18,261 bases of DNA. It comes from XYD2-FULL-39-9 sp964561035. Lineage in GTDB: Bacteria; Patescibacteriota; Patescibacteriia; Magasanikbacterales; GWA2-37-8. The notes beneath the pieces were generated by a model. The model had not been told where the DNA came from. It ran no database searches and worked only from the letters and a program-made list of their open reading frames with translations. Numbering within the stretch: the first letter of the stretch is position 1; each line of letters begins with the position of its first letter. The translations under genes were made by a program, and so were the position numbers. The stretch lies in contig CAZLNR010000016.1 in assembly GCA_964561035.1 (NCBI GenBank), positions 1 to 18,261 on the forward strand, written 5' to 3'. Shown here piece after piece: positions 16,871-18,261 of this stretch.

Positions 16871-17455
16871 ATGTCCCTGCGCGCCCGCATTTTCATTATT
16901 CTCAGTATTATTGTACTGTTTATTTTAGCAGTCAGTATATTTTTGTTCGTACGCGGCAAGCAGAAAAATAATCTCTCTTCAAACGCGCAGCCTACTTCGA
17001 CTGCATCCAATAATAATTCTTCTGGCCAAGTAGCACAGCCAGGCGCTACTGTTATACCGGCAGGTGTTCCAGTAAAGCCTCTTACCGCAGAGGAGTTGGA
17101 GAAAAATAGCGTGGAGCAGATTGCCAAGATTGTGGTGGAGCGCTATGGCACATATTCCACAGATAATGAATTTCAGAATATTCTTGAGGTAAAGACGTTA
17201 GTAACGCCAGCCTTATGGACAAAAATAAGCGCAGCTATGAAAATTAAAAATACCAACACCGTTTTTTTCGGTATTACTACCAAAGTTGCCAGTACGCAAA
17301 TTTCAGATTGGTCGGGTGATGCCGCTACAGTTGTGTTAAAAACTGTGCGTACAGAAAATAAAAATGGGTCTATTAAAAATCTCTATCAAGATGTAACGGT
17401 TGGCATGAAAAAAACAGATAGCATCTGGTTGGCTAATACATTAACCTGGAATTAG
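16871..17455 (+). CDS. Small membrane-anchored protein, possibly VirB8-like
   Basis: A 194-aa protein. Residues about 7-28 are one hydrophobic helix after a short basic N-terminus (N-in), followed by a Ser/Asn/Thr/Pro-rich linker (about 30-70) and a globular domain of about 75-194. That domain has an N-terminal helix (EELEKNSVEQIAKIVVERYGTYS) and then strands ending in 'YQDVTVGMKKTDSIWLANTLTWN'. The layout (one N-terminal helix, linker, small alpha-plus-beta domain with a terminal Trp strand) suits the NTF2-like fold of VirB8/TcpC proteins. Sequence alone does not prove this. It lies 22 bases after the ATPase gene. Confidence 0.75.
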   Translation: MSLRARIFIILSIIVLFILAVSIFLFVRGKQKNNLSSNAQPTSTASNNNSSGQVAQPGATVIPAGVPVKPLTAEELEKNSVEQIAKIVVERYGTYSTDNEFQNILEVKTLVTPALWTKISAAMKIKNTNTVFFGITTKVASTQISDWSGDAATVVLKTVRTENKNGSIKNLYQDVTVGMKKTDSIWLANTLTWN

Positions 17456-17458
17456 TAT

Positions 17459-18103
17459 ATGGTAAATAGGAGGGGTGGTTTTTTGGTTGATATTTTATTT
17501 CCAAAATTTTGCGTGGCGTGTCGTAGAGAGGGGGAATGGTTATGTTTTCAATGTTTGCAGCTTGAATTAGATGTGCCGCAAACCCGCGATTTTTCAGTTG
17601 TGCCAGGAACAGGCTTAGATAGCTTGATTTTTTTGTCTGAATACGGGAATAATCCGATATCAGAATTGGCGCGTTTGTTAAAATATCAATTCGCAATTGA
17701 TGCGCTGTCTGATTTAGAAAATATTATTCGTAAAAAAATATCTTCTTTTGATTTGGCAGAGTATGTGCTCGTGCCAGTTCCGCTGCATGCTCGCCGATAT
17801 CGCGAGCGCGGATTTAATCAGGCAGAGGCCATTGCGAATGTATGTTCGCAGGTGTGCGGTGCACCGGTGGCGCATATGCTGCACCGTAATATATATACCA
17901 AACAGCAGGCAAAATTATCTAGATTAGAACGGATGCAAAATACCAAAGGAGCATTTAGATTCGAACATATAGGCAAAGCGCCAGAAAAAGTGATTCTGGT
18001 TGATGATATTTTTACGACTGGGTCAACCATGGGAGAGTGTGCACTTGTGTTGCGTGGTGCTGGTGTGCGAGAAGTGCGCGGGCTGGTGCTTGCCAAAGGA
18101 TAG
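17459..18103 (+). CDS. comF: ComF family phosphoribosyltransferase-like protein
   Basis: A 214-aa protein. The N-terminal zinc-binding cluster has Cys18, Cys21, Cys29 and Cys32 (FPKFCVAC...LCFQC). The core has LVPVPLHARRYRERGFNQAE, the ComF signature. The PRPP-binding loop VILVDDIFTTGST is at residues 178-190. ComF is a cytoplasmic protein required for natural DNA uptake in several bacteria, although its exact reaction is unsettled. The gene starts 3 bases after the preceding stop, so it is co-transcribed with the T4SS-like genes, which is a hint at a DNA-uptake role. It has full family length and appears intact. Confidence 0.93.
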   Translation: MVNRRGGFLVDILFPKFCVACRREGEWLCFQCLQLELDVPQTRDFSVVPGTGLDSLIFLSEYGNNPISELARLLKYQFAIDALSDLENIIRKKISSFDLAEYVLVPVPLHARRYRERGFNQAEAIANVCSQVCGAPVAHMLHRNIYTKQQAKLSRLERMQNTKGAFRFEHIGKAPEKVILVDDIFTTGSTMGECALVLRGAGVREVRGLVLAKG

Positions 18104-18261
18104 TTATGGAAGCATGAATCGAATATCCGGATTCATTCTGTCGGCAGTCCAAATAGGATCCCACACAATATTAATTTTGGCTTTTTTTACGCCAGGTATT
18201 TTTTCCATCTCTTCTTTTATTTGTTCGGTAATACTTGGGCCTGCCGGGCAGCCCATGCTGG
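18104..18261 (-). CDS. MIP18/DUF59 (SufT/PaaD-like) iron-sulfur assembly protein, C-terminal part
   Basis: The minus-strand frame is open from base 18261 to a TAA at 18106-18104; the 5' part lies beyond the window. It reads SMGCPAGPSITEQIKEEM, then EKIPGVKKAKINIVWDPIW and TADRMNPDIRFMLP. This matches the C-terminal half of MIP18/DUF59 proteins: the G-C-P with its conserved Cys, P-G-V, and the closing V-W-D-P-x-W-T. Members help Fe-S cluster assembly or transfer. Its stop is directly adjacent to the ComF stop (18101-18103), with no bases between. Confidence 0.82.
   Translation of the reverse strand, partial: SMGCPAGPSITEQIKEEMEKIPGVKKAKINIVWDPIWTADRMNPDIRFMLP

Noticed and set aside
1..18261. 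CRISPR array, tRNA, rRNA or transposase genes
   Set aside because: No regularly spaced repeats, tRNA cloverleaf, rRNA segments or transposase motifs were seen. The GC-rich block has no terminal inverted repeats or target duplication that I could find.

Overview
The window is most likely a scaffold from a Patescibacteria (Candidate Phyla Radiation, Parcubacteria-like) genome. The evidence is an AT-rich background, a very large cysteine-rich secreted protein of a style I know from that group, and a compact type IV secretion (T4SS)-like operon with PrgI/VirB3-like, TraC-like, VirB4-like and VirB6/TrbL-like proteins and almost no Shine-Dalgarno sequences. Stops are TAA, TAG and TGA, and the ORFs use the standard code. 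This argues against the Gracilibacteria/Absconditabacteria, where TGA is read as glycine. The lineage call is from recognition, not from a search.

Layout. (1) Positions 1-7316, plus strand: one giant cysteine-rich gene, open at its 5' end. It is split by a 100-N scaffold gap at 3279-3378 whose two sides carry the same 55 bases. Collapsing that duplicate gives one uninterrupted frame of 2386 codons plus stop, so the two apparent genes are an assembly artefact. A near-perfect 21-bp hairpin (7324-7370) terminates it and probably also the convergent minus-strand unit. (2) Positions 7370-8198, minus strand: a native-looking AT-rich transcription unit with a consensus promoter (TTGACA-N17-TATACT), a structured leader ending in a 28-bp hairpin that buries a GGAGG, and a 28-codon ORF beside the terminator. 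Between leader and small ORF sits a sharply bounded GC-rich block (about 7457-8006; 70-78% GC in the two 60-base lines I counted, against 35-40% in flanking lines). The block encodes a 178-aa lipoprotein with its own strong Shine-Dalgarno. It is either recent foreign DNA or an assembly chimera. (3) Positions 8340-18103, plus strand: an extended -10 promoter drives what looks like one operon: VirB6/TrbL-like membrane protein with a long coiled-coil tail; two unrecognised proteins; PrgI/VirB3-like protein; TraC-like/VirB4 N-terminal-like protein; VirB4-like ATPase; small membrane-anchored protein (possibly VirB8-like); and ComF. (4) Positions 18104-18261, minus strand: the C-terminal end of a MIP18/DUF59 protein, whose stop codon abuts the ComF stop.

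How the parts may work together. The VirB6-, VirB3- and VirB4-like proteins form the inner-membrane and energising core of a minimal secretion, DNA-transfer or pilus machine. No relaxase, coupling protein or outer-membrane component is visible. ComF at the operon end suggests, but does not prove, a role in DNA uptake. The giant protein, with a jelly-roll carbohydrate-binding-like domain and a PKD-like domain, is a plausible surface adhesin or partner of that machine. The regions most worth a second look are the GC-rich block in the minus-strand leader, the leader RNA itself, and the divided VirB4 functions.
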